A DNA stretch of 64,000 nt, taken from contig NZ_CP114040.1 in the NCBI RefSeq assembly GCF_026965555.1, positions 9,150,001 to 9,214,000 of the forward strand, in the 5' to 3' direction. Position numbers and translations under genes: made by a program. Origin of the DNA: Nannocystis punicea (lineage in GTDB: Bacteria; Myxococcota_A; Polyangia; Nannocystales; Nannocystaceae). The notes under the pieces were generated by a model. The model worked only from the letters and a program-made list of their open reading frames with translations. It ran no database searches and was not told the origin of the DNA. Positions 6,695-13,929 of the stretch are shown in pieces (positions within the stretch are counted from its first letter, which is position 1; each line of letters begins with the position of its first letter).

Positions 6695-8005
6695 ATGGCT
6701 TTTTCTGACCTTGACCGCTTCGCCCGTGCCTTCACCGCCGCGCTCGCCCCCCTGATCGCCAGCTGCGGGATCGAGGAGGACCAGTTCGACGTCGACATCT
6801 GCTCCGAGCGGTTCCTCTCCATGGTCGAGCCGGAGACGCCGGTCGACTACTTCGAGCTGCGCTCGGTGCCGTCCTACGGCGACCCGGAGCTCGACCAACC
6901 CATCACTGTGATCGACTCCGTCGGGGAGAAGTGCGCCACCGCCAGCGACGAGGCGGCCTGCCTGGCTGCCTTCGACGCGCTGCCGACGGAGTCGCAATTC
7001 GTCGGCGTCGGCAACTTCGACTCGCCGGAGGTCCGCCTCTTCGCCTGGTCGCGCGCCGACGAGGTCGGGGCGATCACCGACATGGCGGGGTTGCTGGCGT
7101 TCCTCGGCTCGGTCGACACGGCCGGCGAGGCGGCGCTGGTCGGTCGTCTCGCGGGCCACGAGTTGCTGTGCTCCGAGCCGCACCAGGTCGGCGACCATCC
7201 CGAGGGACATGTCCTTTACACCACGTCCGGTTCGGGCTGCGGCAGCAAGAACGACATCGTCCACCACGTGGTGCTGGTGCGCACGGACGGGTCCATCTCC
7301 GTGCTCGACAGCAAGCGGATCCAGCGCGGCGATCCGAACTGCGCGATCGGGCGGCTGCCGCCGGGGCTGTGCCGGCCGCTCGCACCCGCGGCGTCCCGGC
7401 CGGTCGGGGCGTTCTTCGCCGAGGTCGCGCACCTCGAGGCGGCGTCGGTCCCCGCCTTCGCGCACCTGGCCCGCGAGCTGCGGGCCCACGGAGCGCCGGA
7501 TGCTTTGAGGCGCGCCGCACTGCGCTCGCGCGACGACGAACGCCGCCACGCACGGCTGACCGCCAGGCTGGCGCGCCGGTTCGGCGGTCAGCCGAGCACG
7601 CCGAGGGTGCGGCCGACGCCGCTGCGGCCGCTGGTGGAGGTGCTGGCCGACAACGCGGCCGAGGGCTGCGTGCGCGAGACGTTCGGGGCCCTGGTCGCGC
7701 ACGTGCAGGCGCGACGCGCCGGCGATCCGCAGGTCCGCCGGACGCTGGCGCGAATCGCCGGCGACGAGACGCGCCACGCGGCGCTGTCGTGGGGCCTGGC
7801 GCGCTGGGCTCGCGGTCGCATGCGCACGACGGAGCGGCAGCACGTGGCGCGGGCGCATGCGGAGGCGCTCGAGCGACTCGCAGGCGAGCTGACGCGTGAG
7901 CACGACGCCGAGGTGCACGCGCTCGCGGGGCTGCCGGAGCCGGCGGAGGCGCAGGCGCTGTTCGCGAGCCTGCGCGACGCGCTGCGCTCCGAGGCGCGCG
8001 CGTAG
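6695..8005 (+). CDS. Ferritin-like (diiron) domain protein with a novel N-terminal region
   Basis: About 436 residues. The C-terminal third is a ferritin-like four-helix bundle: Glu in EVAHLEAASVPAF, ExxH in DDERRH, Glu in AAEGCVRETFG, and ExxH in AGDETRHAAL, the pattern expected for a diiron centre. The first ~230 residues (MAFSDLDRF, then repeated Cys such as CGSKNDIVHHVVLV) match no family I know. Ferritin-like domains store iron or oxidise substrates, so the role is open. The frame is open to 6197, but upstream residues look non-coding; ATG 6695 is the best start. A strong hairpin follows at 8121. Confidence 0.75.
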   Translation: MAFSDLDRFARAFTAALAPLIASCGIEEDQFDVDICSERFLSMVEPETPVDYFELRSVPSYGDPELDQPITVIDSVGEKCATASDEAACLAAFDALPTESQFVGVGNFDSPEVRLFAWSRADEVGAITDMAGLLAFLGSVDTAGEAALVGRLAGHELLCSEPHQVGDHPEGHVLYTTSGSGCGSKNDIVHHVVLVRTDGSISVLDSKRIQRGDPNCAIGRLPPGLCRPLAPAASRPVGAFFAEVAHLEAASVPAFAHLARELRAHGAPDALRRAALRSRDDERRHARLTARLARRFGGQPSTPRVRPTPLRPLVEVLADNAAEGCVRETFGALVAHVQARRAGDPQVRRTLARIAGDETRHAALSWGLARWARGRMRTTERQHVARAHAEALERLAGELTREHDAEVHALAGLPEPAEAQALFASLRDALRSEARA

Positions 8006-8120
8006 CGTCGCTACACGGAGCCCGCGCCCCGCTCTCGCGGACTCCGCCGCACTCGGCTTCAGCCAGCGTCTGCAGGTCAGGGGCAGCGTTCACGTCAGCG
8101 AACGCAGGGTCGATGTCGAC

Positions 8121-8163
8121 CGCACCCGTTCATCGGCGCCGCAGGCGCCGACGAGCGGGTGCG
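8121..8163 (+). terminator. Near-perfect 20-bp hairpin
   Basis: CGCACCCGTTCATCGGCGCC, a GCA loop, then GGCGCCGACGAGCGGGTGCG. Eighteen of 20 positions are Watson-Crick pairs; the others are one G-U wobble and one A-C. It lies 116 bases after the ferritin-like gene and 57 before the STAS gene. There is no T run, so it may be a factor-assisted terminator or a structured element in the next gene's leader. Confidence 0.5.
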
Positions 8164-8219
8164 CGTTCTGGCGCATTCAGGAAAACATGTTCTGATGATA
8201 ACCTTGTTCGTAGTTCGAC

Positions 8220-9170
8220 ATGGACGAGCGAACGAGTGGCCCCGAGGATGCATCGGCGACGGCGCTGGCGGACGATTGGTCCGTCCTCCTGGCGGTGACC
8301 GAGCAGTTGAACGCGGCCCCGTTCCGCGAAGCGACGCTGCAGGCGTTCCTCCTGCCGGCGCCGCGGCGCGAGGAGGCCGAGGTCGTGCTCGGCACCATCG
8401 AGCCCGACGCCGCCGGCAACCCGGCGTGGCTCTCGGTCGCGGTGGTCCGGCCTGCAGCGGTGCGGCCGGCGCGGGCCCAAGTCGGCGGCCGCTACCACCT
8501 CCCCGACATCCCGTTCTCGCGGGTCTACCTCGAGCAGCCGGGCGTGCCGGTGCTCGTCGGCTCCGCGGCGACGGACCCGCGGATCGACCCGGTCCTGCGC
8601 GACATGTGGGCGGCGGCCGGCATCAAGGCCGCGCTGCTGATCGCGTTGACCCTGCGCGGCCACGTCGTCGGCGTGTTCTCGGTGCAGTGGGGCTGCGAGG
8701 TGCAGCTCGGCCCGCGTGAGCAGCGGATCTACCAGATCCTCTCGCGCAACGCGGCGCTGCTGCTGGAGAACATGGTGATCGTCGATCGCCTGCAGGCCGC
8801 GCTGGCCGAGCGAAGCACGCCGCTGATCCCGATCACCGACGACATCCTGGTCATGCCCCTGATCGGCACGCTCGACGAGAGCCGCCGCTCGCGGATCCTC
8901 GAGGTGGCGCTCCAGGGCGCGCGGTCGTCCGCCGCGCGCGTCACGATCATCGACATCACGGGCGTCCCGTCGCTCGACGTCCACGCCGCTGCGCTCCTGA
9001 CCAGCGCCGCTCAGGCGCTGCGGCTGCTCGGTGTGCTCCCAATCCTGAGCGGCGTGCGACCCGAGGTCGCCCAGACCCTGACGGCTTTCGGCGATCCGCT
9101 GACCGGCATCGTGACTTGCGGAACGCTCCAGGCCGGCGTCGAATACGCCCTGCGGCAGCTCGGGAAGTAG
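8220..9170 (+). CDS. GAF-STAS protein, RsbR-like stressosome or anti-anti-sigma component
   Basis: 316 residues. About residues 20-180 read as a GAF-like sensor (LPDIPFSRVYLEQPGVPVLV, AALLIALTLRGHVVGVFSV). A short helix follows, then a C-terminal STAS domain (ERSTPLIPITDDILVMPLIG, VTIIDITGVPSLDVHAA, LPILSGVRPEVAQTL). The IDITGVP motif carries the threonine that RsbR/RsbS proteins use as phosphorylation site. In Bacillus such proteins form the stressosome; in myxobacteria they often stand alone. No RsbS, RsbT or switch kinase is adjacent. Confidence 0.85.
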   Translation: MDERTSGPEDASATALADDWSVLLAVTEQLNAAPFREATLQAFLLPAPRREEAEVVLGTIEPDAAGNPAWLSVAVVRPAAVRPARAQVGGRYHLPDIPFSRVYLEQPGVPVLVGSAATDPRIDPVLRDMWAAAGIKAALLIALTLRGHVVGVFSVQWGCEVQLGPREQRIYQILSRNAALLLENMVIVDRLQAALAERSTPLIPITDDILVMPLIGTLDESRRSRILEVALQGARSSAARVTIIDITGVPSLDVHAAALLTSAAQALRLLGVLPILSGVRPEVAQTLTAFGDPLTGIVTCGTLQAGVEYALRQLGK

Positions 9171-9323
9171 CGCCCTCCTCGGCGAGGGCGCGCCATGCCC
9201 ATGGCCGCCATTGCTGGAGAACCGGAATGAACCAAGGCGCCGGCGCGGGGATCGTGAAAGCCTGGTGTTGCCGAAGATGAAGGTGTAATTGCCTGCGCTC
9301 GTGCGGCGAGCATCGATCTGCCG

Positions 9324-9580
9324 CTAAAAGTCGCTGGCGCCCACGTACGAGTATTCCGCTCGTAGGCACCGTCGAGGTGATTCGTCGCCCTCGCGACTGA
9401 TCGTACAACGGACGTCGCGGGTCTCGTCGTCACCGAGCAGCCCCTCGAACACAGAGTCGACCGGCGGCTCTGCGAGGTACACGCAATCCGTCGCTTTGGG
9501 ATCGCCCGGCATCCATGCCGTGAAGAACTCGCCGCCCCTGGGGCCCAACAACCGGGTGCGACGAAGACGAGCGTCACCTC
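9324..9580 (-). pseudogene. 3' remnant of an exported-protein gene with a frameshift
   Basis: The frame ending at 9324 gives credible protein: LGPRGGEFFTAWMPGDP, KATDCVYLAEPPVDSVFEGL, LGDDETRDVRCTISREG, ending EYSYVGASDF. Just upstream the sensible residues switch frame: CTPEEVTLVFVAPG is readable only in the neighbouring frame. One missing or extra base near 9545 would join them. Nothing convincing continues beyond. I read it as a decayed gene with several Cys residues; family unknown. A sequencing error would also explain the frameshift. Confidence 0.4.
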
Positions 9581-9818
9581 CTCGGGTGTGCACGCGGCCA
9601 GGGCCGGATCTGCGACGGCTCTCCGGCTGGCCGGAGCGCGCTCCCGCCGCGGAGCTCGTTCGGCTCGTCTCGGCGGCCAGGCTGCCTCCGGCCTTGGGGC
9701 TTGTTCCTGCGGTGAGATAGGCTCGCCCGCTCGGCCGGAACCTCAGGAACGGTCGCCTCGGTGATCCTTCACTTCCGCGCGCGATGACGACGGCCGAGCC
9801 CGGTCGACTGGGCCTCGG

Positions 9819-9998
9819 ATGTCGACCATGGGATGGTTCGTGTCGGCCGAAGTCTTTCAAACCATCCAAGTTCTGCACCCCGTGGCCCAGGTGGTTGCGC
9901 TCGTGGCTCTGGCCATTGTCGCAGCGATCGTCGCTCTGGCCGTTGTCGCAGTGATCGCGATTGTCGCGGTCGTCGTCGTCGGTCTTCGGGTCGGTTGA
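9819..9998 (+). CDS. Possible 59-residue single-helix membrane protein
   Basis: ATG 9819 opens a frame encoding MSTMGWFVSAEVFQTIQVLH followed by about 35 almost purely Val/Ala/Ile/Leu residues and an end GLRVG. It would be one unusually long transmembrane helix. Against it: the ribosome binding site is weak, and the opposite strand over the same bases has even higher third-position GC while encoding a repeated DNGQSDDRCDNGQSHER stretch. One of the two is the real reading. Confidence 0.3.
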   Translation: MSTMGWFVSAEVFQTIQVLHPVAQVVALVALAIVAAIVALAVVAVIAIVAVVVVGLRVG

Positions 9999-10311
9999 CC
10001 TCGTCGCCCGCCGAAGACGAGAGGTCGCCTGCAGCAACGGTGGACTCGAGCCCGGCGAATCGTACGACGTCGGCAGATGGAATACGTCGAAGGCGCCGTG
10101 ATCGAGACCGCCGGCGTGAGCGGCATCGTCGAGTCCGCGGACGCGCTCCGTCGACGCAGCGCCGAAGCACTCGCGCCCCACGTGCCCGCCGTCGGACGTG
10201 AAGCGGGCCACCGCGGCGTCGAGGTGGCGAAGTCTGCGCTTGCTCGTCGAGGTCGAGGCGCGCGCCCGAGGCCGATGGACAGACGACGTCGCCAGCGGAT
10301 AAGAACACCGC

Positions 10312-11541
10312 GTGCCAGGCGTCGCTCCCCACGTCCGCCGACGCGTCGTAGCGACCGCCCTCCTCACGGTGGGCCTCGGCGCGCGGGGCAGCTCGGCGCA
10401 GCCGGTCGAGCAGCCGCCCCCGCTGGCGCTGACCTGGAGCGCCCCGCCCGGGTGCCCCTCGCGGGAGAGCGTCGGCGCCTGGGTGCGCGACCACCTCGGT
10501 GCTGCGGCCAACCCGGCCGGCTATCCCGGCGTCGTCGTCGACGGCGTGGTGACGCGCCAGGGCGCCGACTGGCACCTCCGCCTGAGGGTCGACCGCGACG
10601 GTTTCTCCGCCCAACGGGCCCTGTCCGGGCCCACGTGCGAAGAGCTGGCCCGCTCCGCGGCGCTGGTCCTGGCGATCGTGCTCGAACCGACCCTCGGGCG
10701 CGCCGATCCGCCCCCGGAGCCGGCCGGCACCCCGCCTCCGACCGAAGCGGAGCCGCCCCCAGCCCAGGAGCGCCCCGACTTGCCGCCGCCCGGGCCGGTC
10801 GGCGCCCCGCCTCCGAGCGGCGCCGAGCCGCCTCCAGCGGCCCCGGAGCGCGCCGTCGCGCCCGAAGCCGCGGCCCCGGAGCGCGCCGTCGCGCCCGAAG
10901 CCGCGACCCTGGACGACGCAGGCGCGCCCGCGCGCACCCCGAAGCGCCCGCACGGCCACGCCTTGCGCGTCGCGGCCGGCTTCGAGGGCGGCCTCCTCCC
11001 CGGGCCCGGCGGCGGCCTGCACCTCGCCTACGCGCTGCGCCTGCCCGTGCTGCGGTTCGAGCTCGCAGGCAGCCTCTGGCCGGCTCGCCGCCGCGACGCG
11101 GCCGCTCCCGGCGTCGGCGCGACCGCCCTGCTCGGCGCCGTGGCCGTGCGTGTCTGCCCGACCCCGCACCTCCGGGGCCCCCGCCCCGGCGTCCCCGGGC
11201 CACGGACGCCCCGCCTGCTCGAGTTTCCGCTGTGCCTCGGCGTCGAGCTCGGCGCGCTCGACGTCCGCGCCTTCGGCTTCTCCGACGCCCGCGCCGTCCG
11301 GGCGCTGTGGGCGGCGGCGCAGGTCCAGCCGGGCGTGGCCTGGCGCTTCTCCCGGCGGCTCGCGCTGTGGGGCGGAGTCGCGCTCGTCGTCCCGTTCAAC
11401 CGCGCCACGTTCACGATCGAGCCCGAGCCCACCCTCTTTCGTGTCGGCGCGGTCGGGGTGCGCGCCGAGCTCGGCCTCGAGGTCCACCTCGGGCGCGACG
11501 TGCCGCGAAAAAATTCTGATGGATCGCCGCGACGCCGATGA
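10312..11541 (+). CDS. Exported Pro-rich hypothetical protein upstream of an ECF sigma factor
   Basis: 409 residues. The N-terminus (MPGVAPHVRRRVVATALLTV, then GSSAQ) resembles a Sec signal peptide. A globular part follows (LTWSAPPGCPSRESVGAWVR), then a Pro/Glu/Ala linker with near-perfect 10-residue repeats (APERAVAPEA) around 180-200, then about 190 residues of likely beta-barrel or beta-sandwich with alternating hydrophobic strands (LRFELAGSLWPA, RFSRRLALWGGVALVVPF). The gene ends within the sigma factor start region. Proteins of this design commonly precede ECF operons in myxobacteria; the function is unknown. Confidence 0.7.
   Translation: MPGVAPHVRRRVVATALLTVGLGARGSSAQPVEQPPPLALTWSAPPGCPSRESVGAWVRDHLGAAANPAGYPGVVVDGVVTRQGADWHLRLRVDRDGFSAQRALSGPTCEELARSAALVLAIVLEPTLGRADPPPEPAGTPPPTEAEPPPAQERPDLPPPGPVGAPPPSGAEPPPAAPERAVAPEAAAPERAVAPEAATLDDAGAPARTPKRPHGHALRVAAGFEGGLLPGPGGGLHLAYALRLPVLRFELAGSLWPARRRDAAAPGVGATALLGAVAVRVCPTPHLRGPRPGVPGPRTPRLLEFPLCLGVELGALDVRAFGFSDARAVRALWAAAQVQPGVAWRFSRRLALWGGVALVVPFNRATFTIEPEPTLFRVGAVGVRAELGLEVHLGRDVPRKNSDGSPRRR
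11505..11530 (+). promoter_or_regulatory. A-tract motif at the sigma factor gene (copy 1)
   Basis: CGAAAAAATTCTGATGGATC followed by GCCGCG. A near match, CGCAAAAAATTTCGACGGAT then CGGCGG, lies at 12906-12930 before the next transcription unit. The shared core AAAAAATTYYGAYGGATCG is rare in such GC-rich DNA. Position suggests an autoregulated ECF promoter. Confidence 0.45.
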
Positions 11542-11551
11542 CCAAGGGGCG

Positions 11552-12127
11552 ATGCCTCCTGGCGTCCCTGCGCCCCCGCGACCACCGACCCTCCCTGCGA
11601 CCCCGGTCGCCGCGGACACCCGCGACACCGTCGCGGCGATCTACCGCGCCCACGCCCGGGAGCTGTGGCGGGTCCTCGGCCGGCTCGGGGTCCCTCCTGC
11701 GGCCGTCGAGGACGCCTTGCACGACCTGTTCATCGTCGTCCAGCGCAAGCTGCCCGGCTTCGAGCACCGCGCCGCGCTGCGCACCTGGCTCTACGCGATC
11801 GCGGTGCGGATCGCCCGCCGATACCGCGAGCGCCTGCGCCGCGACGCCCACGATCCGGAGCAGGACGTCGTGAGCCCCGCCCGACCTCCCGACCGCGCGC
11901 TGCTCGACGCCGAGGCGGTGCGGGTCCTCGACGAACTGCTGTCCCGGCTCCCCGAGGCCAAGCGCGAGGTCTTCGTGCTGCACGAGGTCGAGGAGCTGTC
12001 CGCGCCGCAGATCGCGACCATCCTCGGGATCAACCTCAACACCGTCTACTCGCGCCTTCGAGAGGCGCGCAAGGCCTTCGTCCGGGAGCACTCCCGGCAC
12101 CGATTCCTCGGGGGGGACGCGCCATGA
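11552..12127 (+). CDS. ECF-type RNA polymerase sigma factor
   Basis: 191 residues from ATG 11552. Region 2 is visible as IYRAHARELWRVLGRLGVPP, VEDALHDLFIVVQRKLPGFE, ALRTWLYAIAVRIARRYRER. Region 4 is LLSRLPEAKREVFVLHEVEE followed by LSAPQIATILGINLNTVYSR, the DNA-binding helix-turn-helix. An ATG at 11519 is in frame but lies inside the A-tract motif, so 11552 (AAGGGG just upstream) is preferred. The stop overlaps the next ATG (ATGA), implying translational coupling to the anti-sigma-like gene. Confidence 0.88.
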   Translation: MPPGVPAPPRPPTLPATPVAADTRDTVAAIYRAHARELWRVLGRLGVPPAAVEDALHDLFIVVQRKLPGFEHRAALRTWLYAIAVRIARRYRERLRRDAHDPEQDVVSPARPPDRALLDAEAVRVLDELLSRLPEAKREVFVLHEVEELSAPQIATILGINLNTVYSRLREARKAFVREHSRHRFLGGDAP

Positions 12128-12894
12128 ATCAGCGCCGGGACATCGAGCACCTGCTGACCCAGGCCCGCCGCGCCGCGCCCGGCGACGAGGCCCTCCAACG
12201 CGTCTGGAGCCGGCTGCAGGTGCCTCCACCGACCGATCCCGACGGCGGCTCCGAGCTCGACCTGTCCGACCTCCCCGCCCCGGACGCCGCCGCTGCCGCC
12301 TCTCTCGGCAAGGCCCTGGTCGTCGGGGCGATCAAGGCCGTCGTCGCCGCGGCCGTCGTCACCGGAGCCGTCGTCGCCGTGTCCCGCGGTCCGGCGACCG
12401 AGCCGACCAGCCCCGGCGAGCCCCCGCGCGAGGACCCGCCAATCGCCGCACCGGCCGAGCCGCCCGCCCCGACGCCGCAGCCCGCGAGCCCTGAAGGGCC
12501 GCAGCAGGCCGAGCCCGAGGCCCGACCGGCGCCGCCCAGGACGACCCCGCGGCCGCCCAGACGAGAGCCGCCGCCCGCCTCCCCCGACGCCGATCTCGCC
12601 GCCGAGCGGGCGCTGATCGCCAGCGCCCAGGCCGCGCACCAGCGCAAAGATCTCTCGGCCGCCCGCGCCCACCTCGACGAGCACGCCCGCCGATTCCCGC
12701 GCGGCCTCCTCGCCGACGAGCGCGAGCTGCTCCGGGTCCTGACTTTGTGCGACGCCGGCGAGACGGCGCAGGCCGAGTCGATCGCCCGCGCGCTCGTCGC
12801 GAAGCGCGGCGCCGGGCTGTTCCTCCCGCGCCTGCAGGCCTCGTGCGTCTACGAGCGGCTCGTCCCCGTGCAGCGCCCGAGCGGCTCGCGCTGA
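12124..12894 (+). CDS. Anti-sigma-like single-pass membrane protein with helical-repeat tail
   Basis: 256 residues, coupled to the sigma gene by a 4-base overlap. An N-terminal cytoplasmic segment (MNQRRDIEHLLTQARRAAPG) is followed by one hydrophobic helix around 60-84 (ALVVGAIKAVVAAAVVTGAV), a Pro/Glu/Ala linker, and a C-terminal TPR-like segment (LIASAQAAHQRKDLSAARAH, RVLTLCDAGETAQAESIARA). Position and topology fit the membrane regulator that holds the ECF factor, with the tail outside the membrane. No zinc-binding anti-sigma motif is visible, so this rests on context. Confidence 0.7.
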   Translation: MNQRRDIEHLLTQARRAAPGDEALQRVWSRLQVPPPTDPDGGSELDLSDLPAPDAAAAASLGKALVVGAIKAVVAAAVVTGAVVAVSRGPATEPTSPGEPPREDPPIAAPAEPPAPTPQPASPEGPQQAEPEARPAPPRTTPRPPRREPPPASPDADLAAERALIASAQAAHQRKDLSAARAHLDEHARRFPRGLLADERELLRVLTLCDAGETAQAESIARALVAKRGAGLFLPRLQASCVYERLVPVQRPSGSR

Positions 12895-12905
12895 ACTCTG
12901 GGCCC

Positions 12906-12930
12906 CGCAAAAAATTTCGACGGATCGGCG
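12906..12930 (+). promoter_or_regulatory. A-tract motif before the lipoprotein gene (copy 2)
   Basis: CGCAAAAAATTTCGACGGAT then CGGCGG, 66 bases before ATG 12996. It matches copy 1 at 11505 over about 22 bases with few changes. It likely marks a promoter used by the ECF factor encoded just upstream. Confidence 0.45.
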
Positions 12931-12995
12931 GGCTCCGCAGGACGAAGCAGAGTCACCGCGTCTCGTCGGCGCGGCAAGCCCGAAAGGCTCCGGCC

Positions 12996-13814
12996 ATGCG
13001 AAATCACCGCACCCCATCCGCATCAGCGCTCCTCCTTATTCTCACCACCGCCTGCTCCCCCGGGTATTTCCTCGGCAGTCTCACCGGCGCCGCCAGCGAG
13101 GGCGACGATGGATCGACCGGGGCCACCACCGACCTCGACACATCCACGGGGAGCGGCGACACCTCCTCGTCCGGCGAAGCGCCGGACGGCCCTACCGGCG
13201 GCGTCGCCGAGTGCCCGCCCCCCGGCGACGACTTCGACTTCGAGCTCGACTTCGACTTCTGGGACGGCACGGAGCCGGACGAGCTGAGCGTGGATTGCAC
13301 GGTCGTCGCATTCGAGCCCGGAGCGACCCAGCATATCGAGCTGGAGTGCCTGTACGACGGTGAGAGCACGCCGCGACAGCACGGCGTCGACGTCACGCTG
13401 CCGGTCGACGCGACCCTGGCGGTCACGGTCGGCGATCTGGTCCACCTCGAGTACGGATATACGCCGAGCTTCGACAAGCCGCTCGCGTTCCACGCCGGCC
13501 TGAGCCGCGACGGCGCGCCCGTGTTCCTCTTCGGCGGGGGAGGCACCGACCTTTTACCGTTTTGCGCGGCCGAGGACAGCGTGCTGTCGATCTTCGCGGC
13601 CTGGGGCATGAGCTTCACCCACGGCCAGTGCGAGCTGGAGTCGATCGAGCGCGTCGACTTCGTGGTCGGCGACGAGACCACGAGCCTGTATAACCAGAGC
13701 GCCGGCCTCCTCCCGGACGGCACTCTGGCGATCATCGGTGAGGCCCTGCGCCAGGAGGAGTTCAATGAGGTCGCCTGCGGCTACCAGATCCTGCTGGTGA
13801 CGCCGGCGCAGTAA
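12996..13814 (+). CDS. Lipoprotein with acidic Thr/Ser linker, function unknown
   Basis: 272 residues from ATG 12996. The signal ends in a lipobox-like LILTTAC, so the mature protein starts at Cys. An acidic Ser/Thr/Gly linker (TDLDTSTGSGDTSSSGEAPD) is followed by a globular domain with an Asp/Phe-rich start (DDFDFELDFDFWDGTEPDEL) and five further Cys that could pair. The A-tract motif lies 66 bases upstream, so it may be a target of the neighbouring ECF factor. No family recognised. Confidence 0.75.
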   Translation: MRNHRTPSASALLLILTTACSPGYFLGSLTGAASEGDDGSTGATTDLDTSTGSGDTSSSGEAPDGPTGGVAECPPPGDDFDFELDFDFWDGTEPDELSVDCTVVAFEPGATQHIELECLYDGESTPRQHGVDVTLPVDATLAVTVGDLVHLEYGYTPSFDKPLAFHAGLSRDGAPVFLFGGGGTDLLPFCAAEDSVLSIFAAWGMSFTHGQCELESIERVDFVVGDETTSLYNQSAGLLPDGTLAIIGEALRQEEFNEVACGYQILLVTPAQ

Positions 13815-13819
13815 TGTAA

Positions 13820-13836
13820 CCCGACACCCCGTCGGG
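13820..13836 (+). terminator. Short GC hairpin after the lipoprotein gene
   Basis: CCCGAC-ACCCC-GTCGGG, 6 bases beyond the stop at 13814. A perfect 6-bp stem with no T tract. Confidence 0.45.
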
Positions 13837-13929
13837 GCTTCGCCGTCACTCTCCATATTCCTTCCATCCCGCGGGCGAAACACCGCTCGACCCGTATTGG
13901 CCACTGCAATCATACGAGGTGAAACTATC

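Larger units (their letters stand above)
9171..10311. other. About 1.1 kb with decayed coding sequence
   Basis: No intact, convincing gene. The left part holds the end of a broken minus-strand gene (9324-9580). Around 9876-9990 is a low-complexity tract that reads as Asp/Asn/His-rich on the minus strand and as a purely hydrophobic helix on the plus strand. The remainder to 10311 has only Arg-rich frames. Confidence 0.4.
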
